The translations under genes were made by a program, and so were the position numbers. Source: Apoda limacodes (lineage: Eukaryota > Arthropoda > Insecta > Lepidoptera > Limacodidae). Taken from it: a stretch of 64,000 nucleotides of DNA. This document shows, piece by piece, positions 23,550-35,200 of this stretch. The stretch lies in the NCBI GenBank assembly GCA_946406115.1, contig OX291543.1:36544815-36608814 (forward strand), written 5' to 3'. The notes under the pieces are model-generated. The model was not told where the DNA came from. It did not search any database and worked only from the letters and a program-made list of their open reading frames with translations. Position 1 is the stretch's first letter, and each line of letters begins with the position of its first letter.

Positions 23550-23749
23550 TTATACCATGCACTTTTTTTCGATACTTCAGACTATCCTAGTGATAACATT
23601 TATAGTTACTTTATTATTAAACTTTAATAAAACGAAACTTGGATATTATAAAGATAAAAACAATGGTTAAGTATTTATATAAGTCTACAACAAGTTTATT
23701 TATTTTTTGTGTAATATAGTGTGTTTCACACTTCGAATTCTGCACGTGA

Positions 23750-25620
23750 AATATTTACATGTGTGATACATAGACACGACTTATAATTCTCCAAATAAAT
23801 ATCTTTTTTTTCACAAATTCACGTTTTTAACATTTTCCATAGTTTTACCAAAGAATGTATTATTTATAAAAATCTTTTTTTCAGTCACTTTTAGCTGTAG
23901 TTCTTACTTGTGTATTTAATAAACTGTAAAATTCTATGAACCCTAATTTACTTCATAGTAAGTTGTAAACATTGTTTGAGATTTCTATAGTAAATTATAT
24001 TTTAGTTTTATTATAAAAATTTGATACTAATTTCTTATCTTTACTATAACCGTTTACAATGTTTTTCAGGCATAAAGGTAAATCTGAATTAAGATCATGT
24101 AAATGTTCAGGGTTTACAGGTTAATTTTAAAATAGAGCTCATTTTGCGTGGCAAACATATATTATAGATAGGTGTACAGCTTAGTGTAAAAAGAAGAAAA
24201 TAAATAATTACAATTATATCACATTAGATATAAAAAATTCTAAAGTTATCAGAAATATCAGTGAGTAGCATTACATAAGTTCTTAAATATAGATTGGAAT
24301 ATTCCAACATATTTTTACATTTAAATTGGGCTGACATCGTTTTGAGCATGTTTATTATTATAATTAGATACACTGGTATTAAAGAGTTAAAGAAAGCGTC
24401 TTGATTTGGAAGAGATGTAATTTTTAAGGACTCATAAGAATTAACAAATTCATGAAGAAAAACACCTTTCCTAATAAGTTTATTAAAATTCGTTTGTAAT
24501 TGATTTCTTAATTCTGCAAATTTGTCTTTATATAACATCTATATATCTAAACTCTAGTAGATCATAAATTAAAAATAATCTAAAAACCGCAAATGAACTA
24601 TACGACATATTAGGTTTATATGAGAATGAAATATATTTTTACTTATTTTGCGGAATTATTTTTATTTCTCAATCTTTAAAATTAAAAGCATGAACAATAA
24701 AATGAGCATCATAATTGTTTAGATTGTGAAATAGAATAGGAATGAAAAATGGAACACGATACTTTGTGCTACTAAATAATTCGTGACTAACAGCTCTAAA
24801 ATTACTAGTATTCCAGTCATAGTCTACTGTGATTTCATCACCTAATATAAAATAATTGCGATTGTCTTATCCTTCTCTTCATTAGTGTAAGAAAGTGGAC
24901 ATTTTTGAAAACAATTTATCCTATGTATATTGCTAATATCATTTTTCAAAACATTTTTGTACAATTAGGCTCTGAGTATGTTCTGTATATAGACAGTTTA
25001 TCATCATATGAACATTTTATATAGTATCCATAAGAACAAACTACATGTTCATGTATTGTTTACGTATATGACTTCGATGGATCAGGGATACAATAGGCGA
25101 CGGGTTTTTAATGAGCTACAAAGTCTGCATATATTATAAAATGTAATTTTAATATTCTTTGAAATTTATCAAAATAGATTTCATCATTATTTGTTTCCCT
25201 ATTAAACCAATATTTTTCTTTTTTATGAATTCCTAGTTATTCAGTAAAAATTTGAGCACAGTCATGCTTCTGGTGATTAATTAAAACCCATTTCAACCAT
25301 TGTTTAAAAATAATAAGTTAATTTGTAATTAATTAGAACATTTTGTAAAGTTTTTTTTTTCTTTGTTAAACTCTAATTCAAACATATTAATGCTAATGTC
25401 ATTTTGTTTTTCTACCTTGGGTATATCAGATAATTTGATTGGGAACTGAATATTATTAAACGTTAGTTTATTTTGATGGCTAAAGTATGATGATACACTA
25501 TCGGAATGTGTATTTGCAGGATATAGTCCACTTAAAACATTGTTGATCGTTCTTTTTTACGAATATACGAAGATCCCCGTAAGGGATTGAACTTATTAAC
25601 ATGCATTTCTAAGAACTGTT
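23750..25620 (-). pseudogene. Polinton/Maverick DNA polymerase B pseudogene, copy A
   Basis: Decayed - strand frames keep the family order. Near 25590-25440 there is an N-terminal block with VEKQNDISINMFELEF. Near 25130 a YADFVA exonuclease-type motif follows, then YCIPDPSKSYTYTIHEHV. Near 24730 there is NNYDAHFIVHAFNF. The frame 24538-24224 carries NKLIRKGVFLHEFVNS. Near 24110 comes NPEHLHDLNSDLPLC, and near 23850 NNTFFGKTMENV. Protein-primed polymerase B replicates these virus-like transposons. Stops, shifts and a deletion between about 24224 and 24120 make this copy dead. Confidence 0.82.
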
Positions 25621-25854
25621 TTTTTTTTAAAAGGTCTACCATTTTCTTTTTTTTTTTTCTAAATCACTATGTGACATTACACATTTTATTTTTAATGTCA
25701 TCACCACCAACATCATTGTAATTAAATAGGAATAACTTTATTATGAACGGGGAAAAACATGATAACCCATTACGATAATGATGTAATTACATAACAAAAC
25801 TAGAGACAAGTTATACACAGGAGCCACTGTGACGTCACGCAGTAGTTTTGGTCA

Positions 25855-26512
25855 AGCGTGAGTCGACATAGCCCCAGACACAGGGGTTGGTTGCGTGAGT
25901 CGACATAGCCCCAGACACAGGGGTGGTTTTGAGAGTGGTCAAGCGCGAGTCGCCACACCCCAGACACAGGGGTGGTTTTGAGAGTGGTCAAGCGCGAGTC
26001 GTGCGGGGGCAGAAAAGTTTTTAGGTTAGGGGTTGGTGTTGGAGGGTAGTGAGCCAGAACCAACGATGTTTTGAGAGTGGTCAAGCGCGAGTCGCCACAC
26101 CCCAGACACAGGGGTGGTTTTGAGAGTGGTCAAGCGCGAGTCGTGCGGGGGCAGAAAAGTTTTTAGGTTAGGGGTTGGGGTTGGAGGGTAGTGAGCCAGA
26201 ACCAACGATGTTTTGAGAGTGGTCAAGCGCGAGTCGCCACACCCCAGACACAGGGGTGGTTTTGAGAGTGGTCAAGCGCGAGTCGTGCGGGGGCAGAAAA
26301 GTTTTTAGGTTAGGGGTTGGGGTTGGAGGGTAGTGAGCCAGAACCAACGATGTTTTGAGAGTGGTCAAGCGCGAGTCGCCACACCCCAGACACAGGGGTG
26401 GTTTTGAGAAGCGCGAGTCGTGCGGGGGCAGAAAAGTTTTTAGGTTAGGGGTTGGGGTTGGAGGGTAGTGAGCCAGAACCAACGATGTATTGAGAGTGGT
26501 CAAGCGCGAGTC
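25855..26512. repeat. 142-bp G-rich minisatellite, about four units
   Basis: The G-rich core begins at 26029, 26171, 26313 and 26448. The spacing is 142, 142 and 135 bases; the last unit has lost 7 bases. Each unit holds two copies of GAGAGTGGTCAAGCGCGAGTC, one CACCCCAGACACAGGGGTG hairpin and one GGTTAGGGGTTGGGGTTGG run. Apparent - strand ORFs here are by-products of the repeat. Confidence 0.95.
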
Positions 26513-27507
26513 GTCAAAAATTATTGAATCTATTTTATCGAACTCCTTAATGCAACACCTCGAAACGAACGACCTACTTACTGACAGTCAATACGCTTAT
26601 AGACAAAAAGATCAACCACAGAAGCGGCACATAAAATTTTTGACTGCATCGCAACAGCTTTAGACGATAGGATAAGTGGCAGGAATATTCTGCAACCTGT
26701 CAAAAGCGTTAAATGTAGTCAATTTTGAGTTACTTTGAGAAAAAATTAAGCATTATGGTATCAACAACCATACACATAAACTGTTTCGGTCTTTTCTAAC
26801 GGCAAGGCACCAAACAGTTCAATTAGAAATCGAGGGCAAAAGTGTAAAGTCGAATCCAGGCCAAGTGAGTGTTGGTATTCCACAGGGATCAGCCCTCGGT
26901 AATTCTTTGTTTTCGCTCTTTATGAACGACCGCCCATCGTCAGTTACAGAGGGCTTGACTGTGTTGTTCGCCGATGGCGCAGCAGTTGCGGTGAGCGCAG
27001 GCACGTACGAACAGCTCGAACGCAACATAGCAAACGCGTGCGCTCAGCTCAACGCGTGGTTCTCGGTGACCGGCCTCGTCCTCACCATAACCAAGTCCAA
27101 CGTAATATTATTTTCCGGCGATAACCCTATTTTGACGCCACCAGTACAGAGTCCGATGCCGTGTACGTTTCTTGGGTTTACCCTAGACGCCAGAACGCCA
27201 CGTGTCTACGCTTTGTGAAAAGCTAAATAGTGCAGTATTCGCACTACGAAAACTTAAACCACTTGTTTCCGACGTCGCATTACTACAGATCTATTTTGCA
27301 TATTTTCACTCTCTTTTGTCGTACGGCATAATGCGACGTTTGGCGCTGCTTGATAAAAACCCGCGAGTCGTAGGTCCTGCTTACTGTGAGCATCTGCCCG
27401 TCGAACTAAGGGAAGAACCCTCGGATCCGATATTTGGTCGCCGACTGAAAGAACTTTTATTGACAAAATCACTGTATTCTGTCAAAGAATACAGTGAAAA
27501 GCTGTGA
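26513..27507 (+). pseudogene. Sense LINE ORF2 fragment (reverse transcriptase)
   Basis: The best frame is 26865-27218: VGIPQGSALGNSLFSLFMND, then LTVLFADGAAVAVSAGTYE (catalytic FADD changed to FADG), then the SNVILFSGD block. A shifted frame, 27202-27507, adds the thumb part AVFALRKLKPLVSDVALLQI and YFHSLLSYGI, with a deletion straight into the C-terminal tail. Upstream at 26540-26700 there are remnants of earlier RT blocks. It is a dead copy. Confidence 0.82.
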
Positions 27508-27518
27508 TTTTTATTTTA

Positions 27519-27985
27519 TCTACTAGCTGCTGCCAGCGACGTCGTCTGCGTGAACGCTATACTATAACATCACTTTTTGTAAACGAAACCATAGCGCGAT
27601 CTGATAGGAAACATTCATATGGTGAAAAATTATAACACATCTAAGTTATGACTTTACACGATTTTTTAACATAAAATAAATGGCTATATGAGAGTAGAAT
27701 AATTAATAATTAAGAAGCAAGTCAAATATGCGTCGTTAGATTACACGTTGTTACAGAATGCGTTGAAGAAATAGAGGTTCACTGCTAGTTCCCCGTAGGT
27801 GATAGCGTGATAATATGTAGCCTATATGTTGACTCGGCTTCTTGATAATATTCGTGCCAAATTTGAAGTAAATCCATGCAGTACTTTTTGAGTTTATCCC
27901 GAACATACACAGACAAACAGACAAAAATTCTAATAACTATATTTTTGGCTTCGGTATCGATTGTAGATCACACCCCAAGTATTCT
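27519..27985 (+). repeat. Lepidopteran interspersed repeat, sense
   Basis: It starts CTACTAGCTGCTGCCAGCG, the same opening as other units here, and ends near CAGACAAAAATTCTAATAAC and GGCTTCGGTATCGATTGTAG. It is non-coding. Confidence 0.6.
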
Positions 27986-29281
27986 TTTAAATAAATATTC
28001 AATGTACAGTTTTGACTTTCTTACCATTTTATTATATGTATAGAAGAAGAAAGAAGAAAAAGAAAAATATTTATTTGAAAACAATAGCAGCTATAAGATA
28101 GAGTAAGATATTGTAACATTAACAAAAAAAAAAATATATAATAAAAAATAATCTACATTGCGCTACTAATTTTCAAAAAAGACTCAAACTCAGTATAAAA
28201 ACTGTGGCCAGGGCCACAGAACTTATTTTCAGTAGGAGCCTTCTGAATTGGCGTCGAACCCCCAAACGGAACACGCATTACAATAAAACATTAAAAAGAA
28301 AAAAAAATATATAAAAGAACACAAATAACACTGAAATTATATATTAAACTAACTAAATTAAACTAAACCTTAACTATTAAAATTATTATTTCAACCTATT
28401 TAGTCTATGTAACCATAAATATACACTCGGAACGCAGCTCATGTGCTGGCAACATATACATTTACTTTCTACCTGTATGATAGTAATACAATAACAAAAA
28501 AAAAAAAACGACACAAGCAAGGAGAGTACAAATGAAAATGTTTTTTGTGAAAGAAAATCTCGAATTAAAACTAAAAATTAAGTTTAATGAAGTAGAACTG
28601 CATAGATGTATATAGTCAGTTACGAGTAAAGTGAAAAAGTACAGATTGAAAATGAAAGCACGAAGAACCATAATACCTGTACAGCGTTAAGAAGGCGCAA
28701 TCGAGCAGTTTTATCTTGAATAGATAGTCTATAGATTTATTCGTTTTTAATTTTGACATTTCTTTATTTTTATTTTGACATTTCGTATTGAATATTCATG
28801 TTTTGGATATTATTATTCCTTATAATTTTATTTTTGTATTTGACGATCTTTTTTTATGTATATTTTTTTAGACATAGTGTAATTTTTAAAAAGAAATAAA
28901 TGACATACATACATACATATGTTACAGTCTTTGTACTGATTTTGAAAATTGGTAGTTTCTAAGTAACTTTTAGCGAGTTATTTGCTTCCAAAACAAAATC
29001 GGTTTATAAGTTTTTTTGGATATCCGCATGCTCATTCTACGGAACCTCAACTCAATGCGTGTGTATACGTGTATACGTGTATACGTGTATACGTGTAGGC
29101 CCGCACGAAATCGGCCGCTTTTTTTTACCGAATACAACAAACCATATAAATACATATGCACAGGGATAGTCTATCTTCGTTTGACACCTAGTCGCCTAGG
29201 CTAGTCGTCATCGTAGTTACAATAACTGTGATTAATGTCTCAAAAATGTAAAATTTACTTGTTTAAGGCCTCATATATAAA
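27986..29281. other. Intronic AT-rich DNA, no gene seen
   Basis: Contains A-rich runs, a perfect CTGTGGCC/GGCCACAG hairpin at about 28201-28218, ACATAC repeats near 28905 and a GTGTATAC microsatellite at about 29058-29096. No exon is recognised. Confidence 0.5.
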
Positions 29282-29715
29282 ACTAGCTGACCCGGCAAAC
29301 TTTGTTTCTTTTTCTAACATCAGCCGCACCAACCTAATAGGGTTGTACTTATTCCGAAACCTTCCCTTGCGTGAGAATAATAACTTACCAAAATTTCATT
29401 ACCATCGGTTTACCCTTATTGCGCAAGTCCGACTTGCACTTGACCCTATTTTTTCAGAAACCTTCCCTGGCTTGTGCATAACAACTTAAAGTAGAAAAAT
29501 TTGAAGTTGATTGGACCAAGGAATCACGTTGTTTCATACAAACTTTGCCCCCTTTTTAACCCTTTAGGAGTTAAATTTTGGAAAATCCTTTCTTATCGGA
29601 TGCCTACGTTATACAAAGAACACACCATCCAAGTTTCAGGTCTCTAAGATCAGCGGTTTAGGCTGTGCGTTGATCTGTCAGTCAGCCATTCAGAACAAAG
29701 CATTTTATATGTATA
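29282..29715 (+). repeat. Lepidopteran interspersed repeat, sense
   Basis: It begins ACTAGCTGACCCGGCAAAC and ends near TATATGTATAGATTGG. It is related to 17345-17830 in the opposite orientation. It is non-coding. Confidence 0.65.
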
Positions 29716-30039
29716 GATTGGTTCATAAGGTTACATTTTATTTTATGTAGTAAAAAACTGAATGTCATAAAGTTTAATAATAATTTAACCTAAGTATGTG
29801 TTGATTATTAATTTTAAAAACATAATAGTATGGTAAATATGTAGTTTCGCTTTTCAATATCAAACTTATATGGCGCCACCTTAGTAGGGTAAGCTATGAC
29901 AAAATGTCAATAAAAGAGTGATTATGCCATTTTTGACGAGTTAAAAATAAAACTTGTGGACAAACGACAAAATCTGAGCCCTTGCAGTTTCTTAGAAATT
30001 CGTGAAATGTATGTATAATAATATATAATAATAGACTTT

Positions 30040-30330
30040 GCCAGCGGCTCCGCCTGCCCTGAAATTGGTTATCGGCGTGGAACTCCTTAATTATACTAAT
30101 GCTGTTTGCTATAGCAAGCTATACATACATCTTTTGTTCTTTCAACTCTGTTATAGTTATTCCCGCTTTTGGATTTTTCGATATTAAAAGTAACCTATAT
30201 GCTATTCCAGGACCTAACCTATACGTATGCCAAATTTCATCCCGATCCATCCAGCGGTTAAAGCGTGATTGAGTGACAAACATCCATCCAGACATACAAA
30301 CTTGCACATTTATAATATTAGTAGGATTAA
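30040..30330 (+). repeat. Lepidopteran interspersed repeat, sense
   Basis: Opens with GCCAGCGGCTCCGCCTGCCC and ends TTATAATATTAGTAGGATT, like 17957-18318. The ORF on the other strand (30119-30334) is spurious. Confidence 0.65.
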
Positions 30331-31462
30331 TCACAATGAAAATAATTAAATATTTGTGCCAAAATTAGTTACTGAACCAGTTACCCCGTTCTTGTTTTTT
30401 TGCTTTATTTAAAAAAAAAGGTAATGGTGAATTCGTGCTGGAGAGTTAAATAATGTTTTTCTAAAAGAACTTTCCGTCAAGATACAAGAATATTCTTAGT
30501 GCGGAACCCTTAGAGCAAATTAATTGCATAAGATTAATTATCAAAGTATTCTTTATCAGAACGTTTATCAATAACTTGCATAAGATCTAGTTTTTAGCCG
30601 TGAGATGCGAAACCCTAAGTGTGCGAGACTGACTCGTATTTAGCCTGTTTTTTATGTTATTGGTAGAGATTTTTTTTTAAAAGCGATGACTATTGAACGC
30701 GTCACGGTTATTGAAACTTCATTAAGGAAAGGAAATACAAATATCCCTATATAATATGTAATTCCGTACAAATAATAATATAATGACAGTGCGCGTCACA
30801 ACTTTGACGTATGTACTGCACAGTACTGTGAGCAGTGCAGCAGGAATTGTGTAAGTAGGTATGTAAAAGCGAAAAATTTATATCTATCTCTATGACATAA
30901 AATATTTGTTCATCTTCAAAGGGTTCGAGGTTGTACTGGTGTAGTTTAGCTTGTGGCCCTCTGTACTATCTTTCCGTTATTTGGTTAAAAGTAATATTTC
31001 CCACGCCATATGAGTGCATTTACCTCATTTTAACACGTTTTTATAACTTGTTTCATATCTGACTATTTAAGAGTAATTTTGCAATCGGTTTTAAACAAAC
31101 TTTTTGATAAACTTTAGACATAACTTATTATTAAATTATTATAAACTAGCTTGCCAGTCTGTATCCTTGTTTTTTATTGTTTGTTTAGCACAAATTTTGC
31201 AATCAGTTTAGTAAATTTTAAATTTCCGTCATAATTGCATAAGATCTTCAGAAAAAATTGTATATCTATATTTTTTATATTTACCACGTATTTGAAAGGT
31301 ACTTATCATAAAATCATATAAAAATCTTGTTTTCTTTAGTATCAATTGCACGAGCCTGATAGCAAATGTTCATTATCAAGATAGTTAATTAATTAATTTG
31401 ATTAGTATCCAAGAGTCATTTTTTAGTATCAGTATTAATTACCGACTTAATTTACTTTACAG
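30331..31462. other. End of the large phosphatase intron, no gene seen
   Basis: AT-rich sequence up to the polypyrimidine-AG acceptor TTTACTTTACAG at 31462. Confidence 0.55.
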
Positions 31463-32114
31463 GTAATTTTGGGCGGTGGAAGACGTGAGTTTCTGCCAAA
31501 CACAACTTCAGATGAAGAAGGAACTCAAGGGAGAAGGACAGATGGTCGTAACCTGATCGAGGAGTGGCACGTGGAGAAGCGCACGCAAGGAGTAGACCAC
31601 GCGTACGTGTGGAACCGGTCGCAGCTGATGAGCATGGCACAGTCCCCGCCCGAATATCTGCTGGGACTGTTTGAGGGCTCGCACCTGCAATACAACATGC
31701 AGACAGACCCCGAGACGGAGCCCACGCTCACCGAGCTCACCGAGGTCGCCATCACCTCTCTGCGCCGCAACGAGAAAGGCTTCTTCCTGTTCGTGGAGGG
31801 CGGCCGCATCGACCACGCGCACCACGACAACTACGTCGAGCTCGCGCTGGACGAGACGATCGAGTTTGCGGCGGCGGTGCAGCGCGCCACGGAACTGCTC
31901 TCGGAGGAGGACTCACTCATTGTTGTCACGGCGGATCACTCGCACGTGATGGCGTTCAACGGATACACGAAAAGGGGAGGCGACATCCTTGGCATGTCGG
32001 ATGATCTAGATGATGATGACGTGCCGTACCTGACACTCTCTTACACCAACGGGCCTGGCTTCAGGCAACATCACGACGGTTTGCGAGTCGATGTCACTAA
32101 CGATGAAAATTATA
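31463..32114 (+). CDS. ALP: Alkaline phosphatase, exon B (metal-binding core)
   Basis: This 652-base exon continues the phosphatase in frame from exon A. It starts VILGGGRREFLPN. It carries the metal-ligand region EGGRIDHAHHDNY and the second zinc block VVTADHSHVMAF, then the less conserved end YLTLSYTNGPGF. In the family the Asp and His residues of these motifs hold the two zinc ions and magnesium at the active site; all are present. The donor is TATA/GTAAGT, with GT at 32115, leaving phase 1. Two long opposite-strand ORFs inside the exon are shadows of its high GC content. Confidence 0.97.
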
Positions 32115-32154
32115 GTAAGTACTTGAATTTCCTAAAGAATTCTGAACATCTCTC

Positions 32155-33240
32155 TTCTCTCTCCTTAGACTTAAGGGCTCGATACGGCAAGTGAGTTTGG
32201 GATCGTCGACAATTCTCACAGCTAGTCGTTGAACCGAGTCAAAAGGGTCAAACTGGTATCCGGGTGCACCCGCCCAAAGATCGCCGAACTTGCGACTTGT
32301 AAAGCAACAACCTCTGCCCCGACGTGAAGTACTGGTTCACTCTGTTAAGTACACTAAGTTTTTTGGACGCCAGCTTCACCTTCTCCTGGGTGCGATGCTG
32401 AAATTCTCAAAATCCATCCCAGTCTGCCGACTTATAAAGCCACACACGACGCCAATAAGTTAGGCCAGATGGATCTGGTTGTGTGCATAACACTTGAGTC
32501 CGAACGAGACAGTGATTCGAGGAGCCAAGAGGCGCATCCACTGAGACGGAATATCTGGCCGGACGTGTAGTCAGCAGAAGGTCCAGTAAGAAGCCCGTAT
32601 GGTCCTCTATATTTTGCATTTTCGTTAGAAAAAGTTCCAGCTGAAAGAATCCATAGGTCAGACCAAATTCATGAGCAGATATCCCTGCGTAGTTATTGGT
32701 TCGATAACTTAGCCACTCACGATGGTGGGCGTTAAAGTCTCCCAGAATAACTAGTTCTGCTTTGGAATATTGCCCTAGAACTTTGTCAGTCGTGAAACTT
32801 AGGTGCGTAAAGAGTCGAGATGAGCTCACCGCTGTGAGACCTGTATAGGCCACCGTAATCTACGCGCACCCACAATATCGACAGATCCCTATCTTCATGG
32901 CTATGGATACGGCTACAGCAGATATCCTCCTGGGCGAACAAATATACACTGGCGCGACTCACAAAATTTTGCTCGATCTTGTAGCCGGGATAATAAAGGT
33001 ATATCGGCTGAGAAGGATATCTGCGTCTCCGGTAAAAAGAGAATGGTCGCCTGCGCAGTTTCAAGGTTATGGTGAACTGCGGTAAGGTTGGCGTGAATAC
33101 CCCTGACATTGCAGAAGTACACATTGAATGGGGATGGAGTTGCCGCTGAAAAAACTCTTTTCTTTTATTTTTAGCCATTTTTGAAAAAGTTATTTCGACT
33201 AAAGATGATTCACAGCACAGACAGCTTAGAGGACAAAAAG
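32155..33240 (-). mobile_element. Internally deleted BMC1-like LINE, antisense
   Basis: 32160-32385 matches 39725-39985 of the intact LINE (C-terminal end of ORF2). The sequence then jumps to the equivalent of about 41540 (end of the endonuclease) and follows it to the 5' UTR near 42435. About 1.55 kb, the whole RT core, is missing. The endonuclease remnants in 32407-32853 and 32913-33122 keep LVILGDFNAHHREWLS but carry stops and shifts. It begins only about 40 bases after the exon B donor. Confidence 0.88.
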
Positions 33241-34440
33241 GTGCGGAACCAATGTGCGAGTAATGCCTATGGATTAGTAGTGCAGGCGGAAAATAACCTA
33301 CAGTTGATAATCTACAGTCAGTAGATAAATCGAAAAATCGGGTAGCATACAAACAATAAGTTCCGCGTGAGAATTGCGTTGTCAAACCGACAATGTGTTT
33401 TCCTAGTGTTATAACTTTATTAACCATATCTTGGAAACTACCAAACTGTTTTTGTGTAAAAAGAAAATCCAATCACAGAAATACGTGGACAAACATACAT
33501 ACATATTAGCATTCATATATATCCATACATACAAACATATGCATACATACATACATATATACATACATACATCAAGTATATATTCCACTTATCGACATCC
33601 TTAGTCAAACATCAGCACAACACTATCGATTAGCATTCTACCGAACACGTAATGCGTGGCGGGATCACTTGCTACGCAATACATGGATTGCAAACTATGT
33701 GCTAACGTCAATCATCAACGTTCTTTACCAGCAATGAATATTTTTTGCTTTATATTATAATTTTATCGACACTGCTTGTAATTTCACACTTCCTTTTTTC
33801 CTCCTTGCCTCACACTAGACGTCTGACTTTTTAATTAACACGTTACGATAGCGCGACACGGCGTTTTAAGACAATGTAAGAGGAGCCCCGCACTTCACCA
33901 CACTCCGCAAGCGACTAGAAAGTATCATATAGAACGGAAATTTCATACCTATATTGTTTCTTAAATCTTATAGTTTTAAGCTTTGGAGGAAATGTTAAGG
34001 TATTAAAAGGTACTAGCGTCTTCCATAACTGCTATATTTTTAAAATTTTAACTGGATCTCAATAAATATATTTCTGCTCAATCTAAAGAAAAAATTATCA
34101 AACAAAATGTTGCCATCAGTTTTTCAGTTATACTTATTGTTTGTTTGTCGTGGAGAACAATATTGCACAAATTTCTGAGCTAAAGATAGTTACTCAAAAA
34201 GCTTATATATGGATATCACTGGAGAGTGCACTACGAACAAATAGTTGAGGCCAATTTTTCTTGACCTTTTTGACTTTTTTTGAGTTGGTTACCAACATTC
34301 CGGATAATTTACATAATTAATAACTTCTTCTCAACCTGTCATCACGCACATAATAACGCATGTATTTCGAAATAAACTTACCCGGACAAACTAAAATTAG
34401 AAATAATAACACGCATTTATAAAATGGCAGTCTCTGCGAC
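33241..34440. other. Intronic DNA with CATACATA simple repeat
   Basis: An ACATACATAC microsatellite spans about 33490-33570. The rest has no recognised gene. Confidence 0.6.
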
Positions 34441-34655
34441 ATAAATAACTACAGGCCAATAACCATACTGTCATGTATTGATAAAATAACTACAGGCCAA
34501 TAACCATACTGTCATGTATTGATAAAATAACTACAGGCCAATAACCATACTGTCATGTGTTGATAAAATAACTACAGGCCAATAACCATACTGTCATGTA
34601 TTGATAAAATAACTACAGGCCAATAATAATACTGTCATGTATTGATAAAATAATT
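34441..34655 (+). repeat. 41-bp minisatellite, five units, born from an RT motif
   Basis: The unit contains AACTACAGGCCAATAACCAT and ACTGTCATGTATTGATAAA. Read in sense, one unit gives NYRPITILSCIDK, the RT block found in many LINEs. The first and second unit starts are 41 bases apart, and five units follow each other. The flanking sequence continues the same RT domain. Confidence 0.93.
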
Positions 34656-35200
34656 TAGAGGTATTTCCTAAATATTTAATTGATAAAAATATAATCAACG
34701 AAAAAATTACGGTTTTCAGAAACACCGGAGTACCTCTCAACTTTTAAACGTGTTTAGTTTTTATTTATTTTATTTATTTAATGTAAATTATTGTAAATAT
34801 TTATAAATGAGCATTTATACTTAGGACTATATATCGATAATAAATTCAATTGGAAACTACATACGTTATGTAAAAAAATTAGAGCTGTATTAACCAAAAT
34901 ATCTATTCTAAAGTGCAAATTACCATATTGCACACATAGGTAGATGTATATCTTGCTAGCCGACTCTTTAATAAGCTATTTATTGTATTGGAACATACGG
35001 TCGCACACAAATAATATATCTCGAAAATATTTATAATTTGCAAATAAGATTATAAGAAGCTGTAGTACCTAAACATAAATACCAAAACGATGATAAATGC
35101 CTATTTTGTGTTAGAGCACAACTATCTCGACTATATTCGCAGATAATCCCTGCGAGGTTTCAACAGAAGGCAATAAATTTGTCAATGTAATTTAACTGTT
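34656..35200 (+). pseudogene. Sense LINE RT remnant following the minisatellite
   Basis: After the repeat a frame gives the next RT block, with RYFLNI and a shifted FSETPEY region. From about 34820 the thumb block reads LGLYIDNKFNWKLHTLCKK. The catalytic box lies in a deleted part. Stops and frameshifts are present. Confidence 0.65.

Noticed and set aside
23152..23670. ORFs of 136 and 144 codons on opposite strands
   Set aside because: Both run through the 90-bp minisatellite, whose period is a multiple of three.
26020..26470. True telomeric repeat insertion
   Set aside because: TTAGG occurs only once per 142-bp unit next to irregular G-runs, not as an array of pentamers.
25800..26503. Three overlapping antisense ORFs with repeated peptide
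   Set aside because: They are reading frames of the 142-bp minisatellite, offset by exactly one unit.
31508..31949. Arg- and Ser-rich ORFs overlapping phosphatase exon B
   Set aside because: Shadow frames of a GC-rich exon whose phosphatase reading is well supported.
34441..34655. CRISPR array or piRNA-like repeat cluster
   Set aside because: Units are directly adjacent without spacers, and the unit is an RT motif from a LINE.
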